From: Flavobacterium sp. CYK-55
Lineage (GTDB): Bacteria; Bacteroidota; Bacteroidia; Flavobacteriales; Flavobacteriaceae
Assembly: GCF_018413465.1 (NCBI RefSeq)
Contig: NZ_JAHCDK010000014.1
Coordinates: 1-64,000 of the forward strand
Direction of reading: 5' to 3'
DNA: 64,000 bases
Part shown: positions 1 through 9,702 of the stretch, one piece after another
Layout of the letters: each line of letters starts with the position of its first letter
How positions within the stretch are numbered: position 1 is the stretch's first letter
Position numbers and translations under genes: made by a program
Notes under the pieces: generated by a model
Told to the model about the DNA's origin: nothing
The model's input: only the letters and a program-made list of their open reading frames with translations
Databases searched by the model: none

Positions 1-314
1 TCTGGTTTTGAATCGTATATTCGACAAATATCCCTTCTGTCCTAAAGCGAAGCGGTCTTACAGCGAAGCGGTCGTTCTTCTCATTCCGACGCAGGAAGAA
101 CCTCATACACTTCCCAACTCAGGCACTCAGTATCTCAGCTTCTCAGCATCTCAGGCACCAATTGGCACGGATTGCAAATCGGCGCTGTCTGGTTTTGAAT
201 CGTATATTCGACAAATATCCCTTCTGTCCTAAAGCGAAGCGGTCTTACAGCGAAGCGGTCGTTCTTCTCATTCCGACGCAGGAAGAACCTCATACACTTC
301 CCAACTCAGGCACT
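1..314. repeat. Duplicated 127-bp non-coding block upstream of uvrA
   Basis: A block of about 127 bp at 1-127 recurs almost unchanged at 188-314, a period of 187 bp. Each copy contains two AGCGAAGCGGTC words and ends in a CTCAGGCACT motif. The spacer (128-187) holds CTCAG-rich simple sequence and a short near-palindrome around GGATTGCAAATC. Open reading frames here are identical between copies and have no recognisable protein features, so I read this as non-coding repeat DNA. The left edge may be truncated by the window. Confidence 0.85.
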
Positions 315-357
315 ATTTTTATCTCACCCTTTACCTCAAAACAAAACCGAAAATAAA

Positions 358-365
358 TACCTTTG
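358..365 (+). promoter_or_regulatory. Promoter -7 element of uvrA
   Basis: TACCTTTG matches the Bacteroidota -7 consensus TAnnTTTG and lies 18 bp before the uvrA start codon. No TTG -33 box was found at the usual 17-23 bp spacing. Confidence 0.5.
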
Positions 366-382
366 CGCTTTGCAAAAAAACC

Positions 383-3229
383 ATGTTTACAGATTCTATA
401 GAAGTGCTCGGTGCCCGAGTGCACAACCTCAAAAATATTGACATCAGCATACCGCGCGAGCAGCTCGTGGTTATTACCGGACTTTCGGGTTCGGGCAAAT
501 CATCGTTGGCTTTTGACACCATTTATGCCGAAGGGCAACGCCGTTATGTAGAGACTTTTTCGGCCTATGCACGTCAGTTTTTGGGCGGATTAGAGCGCCC
601 TGATGTTGATAAGATTGATGGCCTCTCGCCGGTGATTGCCATTGAGCAAAAAACCACGAGCAAAAGTCCGCGTTCTACCGTGGGCACCATTACCGAAGTG
701 TATGACTTTTTGCGTTTGTTGTTTGCGCGTGCCGCCGATGCCTACAGCTACAACACGGGTGAGCTCATGGTGTCGTATTCAGATGATCAAATCAAAGAAC
801 TTATTGCGCAGCATTTTACCGGAAAACGCATCAATATATTAGCACCGGTGATTCGTGCGCGTAAAGGACATTACGGCGAGCTTTTTCAGCAAATAGCCAA
901 GCAAGGATTTTTGCGTGTACGCGTGAATGGCGAAATCAAAGAAATTACCCCGGGCATGAAGCTTGACCGCTATAAAACGCATGATATTGAAATCGTGATT
1001 GATCGGTTACTACTCGAAGACGCAGCGCCCGACAGCACCCTGTTTCAGCAGAATGATTTGCGCCTATCCCAAAGCATACAAACGGCCATGCACCACGGCG
1101 ACAACATCTTGATGATTCTGGATCAAGACACCGATGAAGTGCGCTACTTTAGCCGCAATTTGATGTGCCCAACTACGGGTATATCGTATCAAAACCCTGA
1201 GCCGAACTTGTTTTCATTTAACTCACCCAAAGGCGCTTGCCCGCATTGCAACGGTTTGGGCCATGTAGATGAAATCAACCTCAAGAAGATTATTCCGAAC
1301 CCTAAGTTATCAATCAAAGCCGGAGGTATAGCGCCGTTGGGCGAATACAAAAACAGTTGGATATTCAAACAACTTGAAACCATTGGTGAGCGCTTTGGCT
1401 TTAAAATCACCGATGCTATGGAGAAGATTCCTGAAGATGCGATGGAGATTATTCTCTATGGCGGACGCGAGAAATTCAACGTGGCCTCGAAGACTTTGGG
1501 CGTAACCAAAGAATACAAAATTGAGTTTGAAGGCATTTCGCACTTCATCAAAAACCAACACGACGAAAGTGGTTCGAGCACTATTAAACGCTGGGCCAAA
1601 GAGTTTATGGACGAGGTGATTTGCCCTGAGTGCAACGGTTCGCGCCTCAAGAAAGAAGCTTTGTATTTTAGAATCAACAATCAAAACATTCAGCAGCTTT
1701 CAGAAATGGACATTGCTGATTTGGCCGCTTGGTTTGATCAGATTGATGCGATACTCACCGACAAACAAAAACAAATTGCCACCGAAGTCATCAAAGAAAT
1801 TCGCGACCGACTGCACTTTTTGGTGAACGTGGGCTTAGATTATTTGTCGCTGAGCCGCAGTTCAAAATCGCTTTCGGGTGGTGAAGCGCAACGCATTCGT
1901 TTGGCCACGCAGATTGGTTCGCAACTCGTGGGCGTGTTGTATATTTTAGATGAACCCAGTATTGGTTTGCACCAACGCGACAACGAAAAACTGATTAAAT
2001 CACTCGAGCAATTGCGCGATATTGGCAACTCAGTCTTGGTGGTCGAGCACGACAAAGACATGATTGAGCGCGCTGATTATGTGATTGACATTGGCCCGAG
2101 AGCCGGCAAACACGGCGGTGAAATCATCAGTCAAGGAACGCCCAAAGACATCCTCAAACAACATACGCTCACAGCGCAATACCTCAACGGCGAACGCGAG
2201 ATTGCGGTGCCGAACAAGCGCAGAGCGGGCAACGGAAAGTTTTTAAAATTATCAGGCGCCACGGGCAACAACCTCAAAAACGTGAGCATTGAATTGCCGT
2301 TGGGGCAGCTTATTTGCGTATCGGGTGTGTCGGGTTCGGGTAAATCAACCCTAATCAATGAAACGCTCTACCCTATTTTGAACGCGCACTTTTTTAATGC
2401 GGTCAAAAAACCCATGCCGTACAAAAAAATCGAAGGTTTAGAGCATATTGACAAAGTGATTGATATTGACCAAAGCCCGATTGGCAGAACCCCGCGCTCA
2501 AATCCGGCCACGTATACCGAGGTTTTTTCTGAAATCAGAAATCTGTTTACCATGACTTCTGAGAGTATGATTCGCGGTTATAAAGCCGGCCGATTTAGCT
2601 TTAATGTGGCGGGCGGCCGATGTGAAACCTGCGAAGGTTCGGGCGTGCGCACCATTGAGATGAGTTTCTTGCCCGATGTATATGTTGAATGCGAAACTTG
2701 TCAAGGCAAACGATTCAACCGCGAAACACTAGAGATTCGCTATAAAGGCAAATCAATTTCGGACGTTTTAAACATGACCGTGGATGAAGCGGTGGTGTTT
2801 TTTGAGCATATTCCGAAGATTTACCGAAAAATCAAAACCATTCAAGAGGTAGGTTTGGGCTATATTACGCTTGGGCAACAAAGCACCACGCTTTCGGGCG
2901 GCGAAGCGCAGCGCATTAAACTGGCGGGTGAACTCTCAAAAAAAGATACCGGAAATACGTTTTATATCTTGGATGAACCCACCACAGGTTTGCACTTTGA
3001 AGACATACGCGTGCTCATGGAAGTGATTCAAAAACTCGTAGACAAAGGCAATACGATTTTGGTGATTGAACACAATATGGACGTGATCAAACTGGCCGAT
3101 TATATTATTGATATTGGCCCCGAAGGCGGAAAAGGCGGCGGAACCGTAGTAGCCTGTGGCACACCTGAAGAAATAGTCAAAAAAGGCAAAGGTTATACCG
3201 CTCCGTTTTTGAAGCGGGAGTTGGCATGA
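383..3229 (+). CDS. uvrA: Excinuclease ABC subunit UvrA
   Basis: UvrA is the damage-sensing ATPase of nucleotide excision repair; it loads UvrB on lesions as a dimer in the cytoplasm. The 948-residue length is normal. Two ABC modules are visible. The first has a Walker A motif GLSGSGKSS at residues 33-41 and the signature [12 protein letters not shown]. The second has [10 protein letters not shown] and [12 protein letters not shown]. Zinc-module CxxC pairs are intact: CPHC in the first half, CPEC in the insertion, and CETC twice in the second half. The ATG is preceded by a TAnnTTTG promoter element. The next gene (LOG family) is on the same strand, about 190 bp away. Identification is certain. 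Confidence 0.98.
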   Translation: MFTDSIEVLGARVHNLKNIDISIPREQLVVITGLSGSGKSSLAFDTIYAEGQRRYVETFSAYARQFLGGLERPDVDKIDGLSPVIAIEQKTTSKSPRSTVGTITEVYDFLRLLFARAADAYSYNTGELMVSYSDDQIKELIAQHFTGKRINILAPVIRARKGHYGELFQQIAKQGFLRVRVNGEIKEITPGMKLDRYKTHDIEIVIDRLLLEDAAPDSTLFQQNDLRLSQSIQTAMHHGDNILMILDQDTDEVRYFSRNLMCPTTGISYQNPEPNLFSFNSPKGACPHCNGLGHVDEINLKKIIPNPKLSIKAGGIAPLGEYKNSWIFKQLETIGERFGFKITDAMEKIPEDAMEIILYGGREKFNVASKTLGVTKEYKIEFEGISHFIKNQHDESGSSTIKRWAKEFMDEVICPECNGSRLKKEALYFRINNQNIQQLSEMDIADLAAWFDQIDAILTDKQKQIATEVIKEIRDRLHFLVNVGLDYLSLSRSSKSLSGGEAQRIRLATQIGSQLVGVLYILDEPSIGLHQRDNEKLIKSLEQLRDIGNSVLVVEHDKDMIERADYVIDIGPRAGKHGGEIISQGTPKDILKQHTLTAQYLNGEREIAVPNKRRAGNGKFLKLSGATGNNLKNVSIELPLGQLICVSGVSGSGKSTLINETLYPILNAHFFNAVKKPMPYKKIEGLEHIDKVIDIDQSPIGRTPRSNPATYTEVFSEIRNLFTMTSESMIRGYKAGRFSFNVAGGRCETCEGSGVRTIEMSFLPDVYVECETCQGKRFNRETLEIRYKGKSISDVLNMTVDEAVVFFEHIPKIYRKIKTIQEVGLGYITLGQQSTTLSGGEAQRIKLAGELSKKDTGNTFYILDEPTTGLHFEDIRVLMEVIQKLVDKGNTILVIEHNMDVIKLADYIIDIGPEGGKGGGTVVACGTPEEIVKKGKGYTAPFLKRELA

Positions 3230-3321
3230 TGGAAGTGTAAAGATAAATTGTAGTGGTAATTTATTTTTTTAGCGTAATTTAGCCCGCTGTTTTTAACAGA
3301 TGTTTCTGCGGAAACGGCATT

Positions 3322-3396
3322 GCAGCCCTGATCGAAGCAGCATCCCCGCAGCGCAGCGCGCAAGGGATAACGCGTAGAGCAGGAATAGCTGCCCTA
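3322..3396 (+). ncRNA. Structured intergenic element of flavobacterial type
   Basis: Between uvrA and the LOG gene is a GC-richer block that can fold into a long hairpin. An outer stem pairs GCAGC (3322-3326) with GCTGC (3388-3392). An inner stem pairs ATCCC (3342-3346) with GGGAT (3364-3368) around a GCGC-rich tip. Sequences of this layout (CCTGATcGAAGC...GGGATaACG...AGCAGGAATAGCTGCCC) are, from memory, common in intergenic regions of Flavobacteriaceae. It could be a structured RNA such as the Rfam Flavo-1 family, or an unnamed dispersed repeat. I cannot tell which from one copy. Confidence 0.5.
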
Positions 3397-3423
3397 ATCA
3401 TTTTTAAAAATTGTATAGATTAT

Positions 3424-4152
3424 ATGAAGATTCAAGATTTTGACAACGACGATGACAAAGTAATTCAAGACAAGCTTAAACAAAAGACTTGGAATGAGAT
3501 TCGCACCAATGATTCGTGGGCGATTTTTAAGATTATGTCAGAGTTTGTGAATGGTTATGAAACCATGGGGCGCATTGGTCCGTGTGTGTCTATTTTTGGA
3601 TCGGCGCGCACCAAGCCCGACAACAAATATTATTTATTGGCCGAAAAGATTGCTTTTAAAATCAGTAAAGCGGGTTATGGCGTGATTACCGGTGGTGGCC
3701 CGGGCATTATGGAAGCCGGTAACAAAGGTGCGCATTTTGGCGGCGGAACCTCGGTAGGTCTGAATATTGAATTGCCTTTTGAGCAACACTACAACCCGTA
3801 TATTGACAAAGACAAAAACCTGAACTTTGATTACTTTTTTGTGCGCAAAGTGATGTTTGTGAAGTATTCGCAAGGTTTTGTGGTCATGCCCGGCGGTTTT
3901 GGTACACTCGACGAACTTTTTGAAGCCATCACGCTCATTCAGACCAAGAAAATTGGCAAGTTTCCGATTATTTTGGTGGGCAGAGATTTCTGGGCCGGTT
4001 TGATAGATTGGATCAAAGAAGTCATTATTGAGCGCGAGCACAATGCCAACCCGGACGATATGAATTTGTTCAGAATTGTCGACACCGAAGACGAGGTGGT
4101 TGAGGCACTGGACAACTTCTACAAAAAATACAACTTAAGCCCGAATTTTTAA
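3424..4152 (+). CDS. LOG-family nucleotide 5'-monophosphate phosphoribohydrolase
   Basis: This Rossmann-fold protein belongs to the LOG / TIGR00730 family, often mislabelled lysine decarboxylase. Members hydrolyse nucleoside or cytokinin-riboside 5'-monophosphates to release the free base. The diagnostic motifs are GGGPGIMEA (residues 90-98) and PGGFGTLDE (156-164). At 242 residues it carries a roughly 50-residue N-terminal extension, as in many Bacteroidota members. It lies downstream of uvrA on the same strand and ends inside its own terminator hairpin. The true substrate in bacteria is often unknown. Confidence 0.9.
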   Translation: MKIQDFDNDDDKVIQDKLKQKTWNEIRTNDSWAIFKIMSEFVNGYETMGRIGPCVSIFGSARTKPDNKYYLLAEKIAFKISKAGYGVITGGGPGIMEAGNKGAHFGGGTSVGLNIELPFEQHYNPYIDKDKNLNFDYFFVRKVMFVKYSQGFVVMPGGFGTLDELFEAITLIQTKKIGKFPIILVGRDFWAGLIDWIKEVIIEREHNANPDDMNLFRIVDTEDEVVEALDNFYKKYNLSPNF

Positions 4153-4166
4153 TCGGGCTTTTTTTA
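4137..4166 (+). terminator. Rho-independent terminator overlapping the LOG stop codon
   Basis: Arm AAGCCCGA (4137-4144) pairs with TCGGGCTT (4153-4160) across an 8-nt loop, followed by a T run. The 5' arm lies inside the last codons and the stop TAA (4150-4152) sits in the loop. Confidence 0.9.
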
Positions 4167-4185
4167 TATTTAGCATCAAAATGCT

Positions 4186-7023
4186 ATGCCCTTGAAATCT
4201 CTTCTCAAAATATTTTGGTGTTGGCTCATGCTTTGGGCTTCGGGGTATATCAACGCGCAACATCGGGTACAGGCAAAAGTGGTTTTAGACCATCAAAAAC
4301 ACCAGCTTTTGATTGAGCAGCAACTCACCTATTTTAACTCAAGCAACGACACCCTTAAAAAGCTGATTTTAAATGATTGGAACAACGCCTATTCAAGCAA
4401 GAGTTCGTTGTTGGCCAAGCGTTTCTCTGATGAGTTTGTGCGCAGTTTTCACTTTGCGCGCGCCAAAGAGTTAGGCGCAACTTCTGTTGAAAAAATAGCT
4501 TCAAGCCACGGTCAAAATTTAAACTGGGAACGTTTGCCCGAACAAGTTGATTTGATTGAAGTTGATCTCGCACAACCTATTTTGCCCCAACAAAAACAAA
4601 CAATAGTGTTGGTTTATGTGTTGCAAATTCCGAGCGATAGGTTTACTGATTTTGGCTATACTGAAAAAGGCGGTTATGCATTGCGCGATTGGTTGTTGCT
4701 GCCGGCCTTGTATCGCGACCAAAAGTTTGCTCGGTACAGCAATGCCGATTTGGATGATGCTGCGTATGGCTTGACCGATTTTGATTTAGAAGTGCATGTG
4801 CCTGAACATTTAGAGTTATTTACTGATTTGAGTCAAACTTCTGTTGAGAAATCGAATGCTGAAAAGGTGTATACCATAGCCGGTACATCACGTGTTAACT
4901 TTAGTTTTTATCTTCAACCAAAACCTGAGTTTTACAGCTATAAAAATAATGATATAGAAGTAGTTACAGATATTCAAGACGCCAAACTTAACGACATTCA
5001 AAAAGCGGTGATTATTGATCAAATTGCCGATTTTGTTCAAGACCACTTGGGCCGATATCCGCTGAGCAAAATGACGTTGTCTCAGGTTGATTACAGCCGA
5101 AATCCGTTTTACGGACTCAATCAGTTGCCTTCGTTTATTAGTGTTTTTAAAGACGATTTTATGTTTGAGCTCAAGTTTTTAAAAACCTACCTCAACAGTT
5201 ATTTACAAAACAGTTTACACCTTGACCCCAGAAAAGAACACTGGGTTTATGATGGTATTCAAAGCTATTTGATGATGCAATATGTAGCGCAATACCACCC
5301 CGATATGAAAATGATGGGCGGCTTGTACAAATACCGTTGGCTCAGAGGTTTTAACTTGGTCAGCACCGAATTTAACGAGCAATACAATTACTTTTATTTG
5401 CTCATGGCGCGCAGAAATTTAGATCAAGCGCCCGGTGAGTCACGTGAGCAACTTATTCGCTTTAACGAAAAAATAGCCACTAAGTATTATGCGGGTTTGA
5501 GCTTAAAATATCTGGACAGTTATCTTGAAGAAAATAAACTAAGCCAAGCTCTTCGTGATTTTGTTGCCGCTAATGCCCACAAAAATACCTCACGTACTGA
5601 TTTTGAACAAGCCCTCAAAAGCCAAACCGATAAAAGCATCGATTGGTTTTTTAATCATTGTATTGACAGCCGAAAACCGATTGACTTTAGCTTTGAAAAC
5701 ATCACCAAGACCCAAGACAGTGTTACCTTGACCATACGCAACAAAACCGGAGTTCAATTGCCGGTTCCGCTGTTTGGTTTGCATCAAAAACAAGTGATTT
5801 TTAAACAATGGATTGAGCAGTTTGCACGCGATACCACGCTCACTATAGCGCGCACTACTTTTGACAAACTGGCTTTGAATCATCTTAATGAGGTTCCTGA
5901 ATTCAACCGACGCAACAATTACAGAACCTTGCGCGGTGGTATTCATCCGAACAAGCCGTTTAGATTTACGTTGCTCAAAGATTTAGAAAACCCTGAGTAC
6001 AATCAGATTATTTATGTGCCCTCAATTGGGTATAATTTATACGATGGTATTACCCCGGGTTTGCGCCTGCACAACAAAACCATTTTGAATCGGCCGTTTA
6101 GTTATGACATCAACCCAATGTACTCATTTAAAACCACCGCCCTCAAAGGACATATGTCATTGGCATACAATCAATTCAATCGCGAAAGCCAATGGTACAA
6201 CATACGGTATGCGCTCAACAGCTCTTTGTTTAACTACGCACCGGATGCCTCGTATTTCAAAATTAATCCGAACCTTACGTTTAACATCCGCGACCGTGAT
6301 TTCAGAAGCAACCACCGTCAAGCTTTTGTACTCAAATACAGCGCTGTTGAAAAACAACAAACCAATTATTTGGTAGAGACCAATATTCAAAATTATTCGG
6401 TTTTTGGGTTTAAATACATTGACGCGCACAATGAAGTAGCCCACAAATTCAACTTGATTACCGACACCCAATTCTCGAATAGTTTTGGTAAAGTATCGGG
6501 TGAGATTCAATACAGAAAACTCTTTAGCAACAGCCATCAGTTTGATATTCGGGTGTTTGCAGGTGCTTTTACCTACAACCGCAATACCAACAGCAACGCT
6601 TTTGATTTTGGTTTGACGCGCATCAACGACTATTTGTTTGAGCAAGAATTATTGGGCCGATCTGAAAAAAGCGGTGTGTTTAGCCAGCAGTTTATTATGG
6701 GCGAAGGCGGTTTTAAATCAAAAGTATCGCCTGAAACCGTGAATCAATGGCTCATAACCAGTAATTTGAGTTTTAATGTTTGGAATTGGATAGAACTCTA
6801 CGGCGATGCAGGCTTGGTCAAAAACAGACTTGCTCCGGCAAAGTTTGTATATGACAGTGGGATTCGCTTGAATTTGGTTCCGGATTATTTTGAGTTTTAT
6901 CTGCCTGTATATTCAAACAACGGTTGGGAAATCAGTCAAAGTCAATACCCTGAAAAAGTACGTATTGTTTTTACGATTGACCCCAAAGTACTCGTGAACT
7001 TATTTACCCGTAAATGGTTCTAA
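4186..7023 (+). CDS. Exported M1-like gluzincin protein without zinc site, C-terminal beta-barrel-like region
   Basis: A signal peptide (about residues 1-25, ending INAQ) precedes a region arranged like M1 aminopeptidases. The HWVYDG stretch (352-357) aligns with the M1 WLNEG helix. The zinc site is gone: where HExxH is expected, 19 residues before D356, the sequence reads KTYLN (333-337), and the downstream glutamate is Asp. The C-terminal half (about 590-945) is rich in alternating aromatic and polar strands and ends in an aromatic residue, as in outer-membrane beta-barrels. It follows the LOG terminator, so it is probably transcribed alone. It is likely a structural or binding outer-membrane protein, not a peptidase; the function is unknown. 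Confidence 0.7.
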   Translation: MPLKSLLKIFWCWLMLWASGYINAQHRVQAKVVLDHQKHQLLIEQQLTYFNSSNDTLKKLILNDWNNAYSSKSSLLAKRFSDEFVRSFHFARAKELGATSVEKIASSHGQNLNWERLPEQVDLIEVDLAQPILPQQKQTIVLVYVLQIPSDRFTDFGYTEKGGYALRDWLLLPALYRDQKFARYSNADLDDAAYGLTDFDLEVHVPEHLELFTDLSQTSVEKSNAEKVYTIAGTSRVNFSFYLQPKPEFYSYKNNDIEVVTDIQDAKLNDIQKAVIIDQIADFVQDHLGRYPLSKMTLSQVDYSRNPFYGLNQLPSFISVFKDDFMFELKFLKTYLNSYLQNSLHLDPRKEHWVYDGIQSYLMMQYVAQYHPDMKMMGGLYKYRWLRGFNLVSTEFNEQYNYFYLLMARRNLDQAPGESREQLIRFNEKIATKYYAGLSLKYLDSYLEENKLSQALRDFVAANAHKNTSRTDFEQALKSQTDKSIDWFFNHCIDSRKPIDFSFENITKTQDSVTLTIRNKTGVQLPVPLFGLHQKQVIFKQWIEQFARDTTLTIARTTFDKLALNHLNEVPEFNRRNNYRTLRGGIHPNKPFRFTLLKDLENPEYNQIIYVPSIGYNLYDGITPGLRLHNKTILNRPFSYDINPMYSFKTTALKGHMSLAYNQFNRESQWYNIRYALNSSLFNYAPDASYFKINPNLTFNIRDRDFRSNHRQAFVLKYSAVEKQQTNYLVETNIQNYSVFGFKYIDAHNEVAHKFNLITDTQFSNSFGKVSGEIQYRKLFSNSHQFDIRVFAGAFTYNRNTNSNAFDFGLTRINDYLFEQELLGRSEKSGVFSQQFIMGEGGFKSKVSPETVNQWLITSNLSFNVWNWIELYGDAGLVKNRLAPAKFVYDSGIRLNLVPDYFEFYLPVYSNNGWEISQSQYPEKVRIVFTIDPKVLVNLFTRKWF

Positions 7024-7177
7024 CCTTTCTTAAAAACGTTCTGATTTTTAAAGAATTATCAAACATTTAAAAGTTTTATTGCATTATAAAAAAATACCCT
7101 TGAGAATTCAGGCGTAAAATCGAATTATCAAAAAACGATATTTTAAATACGAACCGTCAATGAATTGGTTTTTTAAT

Positions 7178-7185
7178 TAAATTTG
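7178..7185 (+). promoter_or_regulatory. Promoter -7 element of the E1 dehydrogenase gene
   Basis: TAAATTTG fits TAnnTTTG and lies 28 bp before the ATG at 7214. No clear -33 TTG was seen at the right spacing. Confidence 0.45.
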
Positions 7186-7213
7186 TTGGCCAAAGTTAAA
7201 AGTGAATCCGTTT

Positions 7214-9616
7214 ATGACACAAGCCGAAACCAGTACAGCACTGACTTTTGAAGACTTTAAAAAAGAAGTTGTCAACGATTATAAAATAGCCGTTACCAGC
7301 CGCGAATGTAGTTTGCTGGGCCGACGCGAAGTCTTGACCGGAAAAGCCAAGTTTGGCATTTTTGGCGACGGAAAAGAAGTGCCGCAACTAGCGATGGCTA
7401 AGGCGTTTAAAAACGGGGATTTCAGATCAGGTTATTACCGCGATCAGACTTTTATGATGGCCATTGGTCAACTCAGTATTGAGCAGTTTTTTGCCGGGCT
7501 ATACGGCCATCCGGACATTGAATTTGACCCGATGAGCGCCGGACGTCAAATGGGCGGTCACTTTGCGACCAAAAGTTTGAACACCGACGGAAGTTGGAAA
7601 AACCTGACCGAACAAAAAAACTCGAGCGCCGACATCTCTCCTACGGCCGGACAAATGCCGCGCTTACTAGGTTTGGCTCAGGCCTCAAAAATATACAGAG
7701 AAGTTTCTGGTATTGACAGCAGTTTGTTCTCAAAAGACGGAAACGAAGTAGCTTGGGGTACGATTGGCAATGCCAGTACTTCAGAAGGCTTGTTTTTTGA
7801 AACCATCAATGCTGCCGGTGTTTTACAAGTGCCGATGGTGATTTGTGTTTGGGACGACGAATACGGCATTTCTGTGCACGCGCGCCACCAAACCACCAAA
7901 GAGAACATTTCAGAAATTCTGGGCGGATTTCAACGCGACGAGCAAACCAAAGGCTATGAAATCATCCGTGTTAAAGGATGGGATTATGCCGAATTGGTGG
8001 CTGCTTTTGAACGCGCTTCTAAAATTGCCCGTACCGAGCATGTTCCGGTGATGCTGCACGTGCGCGAACTCACTCAACCGCAAGGCCACTCAACTTCAGG
8101 TTCACACGAGCGATACAAAAATGCCGACCGATTGGCTTGGGAAGCCGAGTTTGACTGCATCAGACAAATGCGTTTGTGGATGTTGAGCTTTAATATTGCT
8201 ACTGAAGCCGAACTTGATGATATTGAGACCGAAGCCAAAAAAGCAGTTTTAGAAGGTAAAAAGAATGCTTGGAATGCTTTTATCAACCCCATCAAAAACG
8301 AGCAACAGGAATTGTGTACTTTGCTTTTGCAGGTAGCCGCACAGAGCGATAATAAAGTATTCATTGAAAAATACGCCAACGATTTGGCTGCTGTTAAAGA
8401 GCCCGGACGTAAAGATTTGGTCGTATTGGCGCGCAAGGTTTTGCGTATGATTAATGGCGAAAGCGGACAACCGCAACTAGCGCAATGGATCAAAAACTAC
8501 ACGAATCAAATTCAACCCAAATACAGTTCGCACCTACATTCAGCTTCGGCTCAGAATGCCTTGTCTATTGCAGAGGTCAAACCCGAGTATGATGAAAATT
8601 CAGAAGACGCCGATGCTCGTGTGGTGCTCAGAGATAATTTTGACGCTTTGTTTAGCAAATATCCGCAAGCACTTATTTTTGGGGAAGACTCCGGGAATAT
8701 TGGCGATGTAAATCAAGGTTTAGAAGGCATGCAAGAAAAATACGGCGCTTTGCGCGTGGCCGATGCCGGTATTCGCGAGGCAACCATTTTAGGGCAAGGC
8801 ATTGGTATGGCCATGCGCGGCTTGCGTCCGATTGCCGAGATTCAATACCTGGATTATTTGCTGTATGCTTTGCAGATTATGAGCGATGATTTAGCCACCT
8901 TGCAATACCGTACCCAAGGAAACCAAAAAGCACCGCTGATTGTCAGAACCCGCGGTCACCGCTTAGAAGGCATTTGGCATTCGGGCTCTCCGATGGGCAT
9001 GATTATTCACGCCTTGCGCGGTATGCATGTTTTGGTGCCGAGAAACATGACCAAGGCTGCCGGATTTTACAACACCCTGATGCAAGCTGACGAACCGGCT
9101 TTGATTGTAGAGTGTTTGAACGGCTATAGGCTCAAAGAAAAAATGCCTACCAATTTGGGCGAATTCAAAACCCCGATTGGCGTGGTTGAAACCATCAAAG
9201 AAGGTACTGATATTACTTTGGTATCATACGGCTCAACTTTGCGCCTGGTAGAACAAGCTGCCAAAGAATTACTCGAAATTGGCATTGACTGCGAAATCAT
9301 CGACGCACAATCATTATTGCCTTTTGACCTCAAACACGACATTGCCAAAAGCGTGATGAAAACCAACCGTTTATTGGTTGTTGATGAAGACGTTCCGGGG
9401 GGTGCATCGGCTTATATTTTACAACAAGTTATTGATGAGCAAAACGCCTACGAATATCTTGACAGCAAACCGCAAGCTTTGAGCGCACAACCACACCGAC
9501 CGGCTTATGGCACCGACGGTGATTATTTTTCAAAACCATCGGTTGAAGATATATACGAAAAAGTCTATGCGATGATGCATGAGGTCAATCCGAAGCAATA
9601 TCCTGCCTTATACTAA
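7214..9616 (+). CDS. Branched-chain/2-oxoacid dehydrogenase E1, alpha-beta fusion
   Basis: This is the thiamine-diphosphate decarboxylase (E1) of a 2-oxoacid dehydrogenase complex, most like 2-oxoisovalerate dehydrogenase. Alpha and beta subunits are fused in one 800-residue chain. The alpha part spans about 1-400 and the beta part about 450-800, with the beta motifs FGEDSG, GIREATILGQGIGMAMRGLRP and a C-terminal transketolase domain (DEDVPGGASAY). The TPP motif is unusual: the GDG position reads G-N-A (Asn186) and the downstream Asn-Asn pair reads Asp-Asp (Asp215). A GTG at 7202 also opens this frame, but the ATG at 7214 is preferred. It is followed by a strong terminator. E2 and E3 partners are not in the window. 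Confidence 0.9.
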   Translation: MTQAETSTALTFEDFKKEVVNDYKIAVTSRECSLLGRREVLTGKAKFGIFGDGKEVPQLAMAKAFKNGDFRSGYYRDQTFMMAIGQLSIEQFFAGLYGHPDIEFDPMSAGRQMGGHFATKSLNTDGSWKNLTEQKNSSADISPTAGQMPRLLGLAQASKIYREVSGIDSSLFSKDGNEVAWGTIGNASTSEGLFFETINAAGVLQVPMVICVWDDEYGISVHARHQTTKENISEILGGFQRDEQTKGYEIIRVKGWDYAELVAAFERASKIARTEHVPVMLHVRELTQPQGHSTSGSHERYKNADRLAWEAEFDCIRQMRLWMLSFNIATEAELDDIETEAKKAVLEGKKNAWNAFINPIKNEQQELCTLLLQVAAQSDNKVFIEKYANDLAAVKEPGRKDLVVLARKVLRMINGESGQPQLAQWIKNYTNQIQPKYSSHLHSASAQNALSIAEVKPEYDENSEDADARVVLRDNFDALFSKYPQALIFGEDSGNIGDVNQGLEGMQEKYGALRVADAGIREATILGQGIGMAMRGLRPIAEIQYLDYLLYALQIMSDDLATLQYRTQGNQKAPLIVRTRGHRLEGIWHSGSPMGMIIHALRGMHVLVPRNMTKAAGFYNTLMQADEPALIVECLNGYRLKEKMPTNLGEFKTPIGVVETIKEGTDITLVSYGSTLRLVEQAAKELLEIGIDCEIIDAQSLLPFDLKHDIAKSVMKTNRLLVVDEDVPGGASAYILQQVIDEQNAYEYLDSKPQALSAQPHRPAYGTDGDYFSKPSVEDIYEKVYAMMHEVNPKQYPALY

Positions 9617-9622
9617 CAACTT

Positions 9623-9646
9623 CCCCGGCCTAAACCGGGGATTTTT
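9623..9646 (+). terminator. Rho-independent terminator after the E1 dehydrogenase
   Basis: CCCCGG (9623-9628) pairs with CCGGGG (9635-9640) around a 6-nt loop, followed by ATTTTTG. Confidence 0.88.
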
Positions 9647-9702
9647 GTATGCATCCAATAAATCAAAAATCATTGCGTTATGTTTTTGAAATGGCCCCGA
9701 CT

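Noticed and set aside
8..356. Two related frames containing IFDKYPFCPKAKRSYSEA
   Set aside because: They are the same non-coding repeat translated twice; no start context, family or composition supports a protein.
1310..1684. Long minus-strand frames inside uvrA and other large genes
   Set aside because: They are shadows of highly conserved coding sequence on the other strand.
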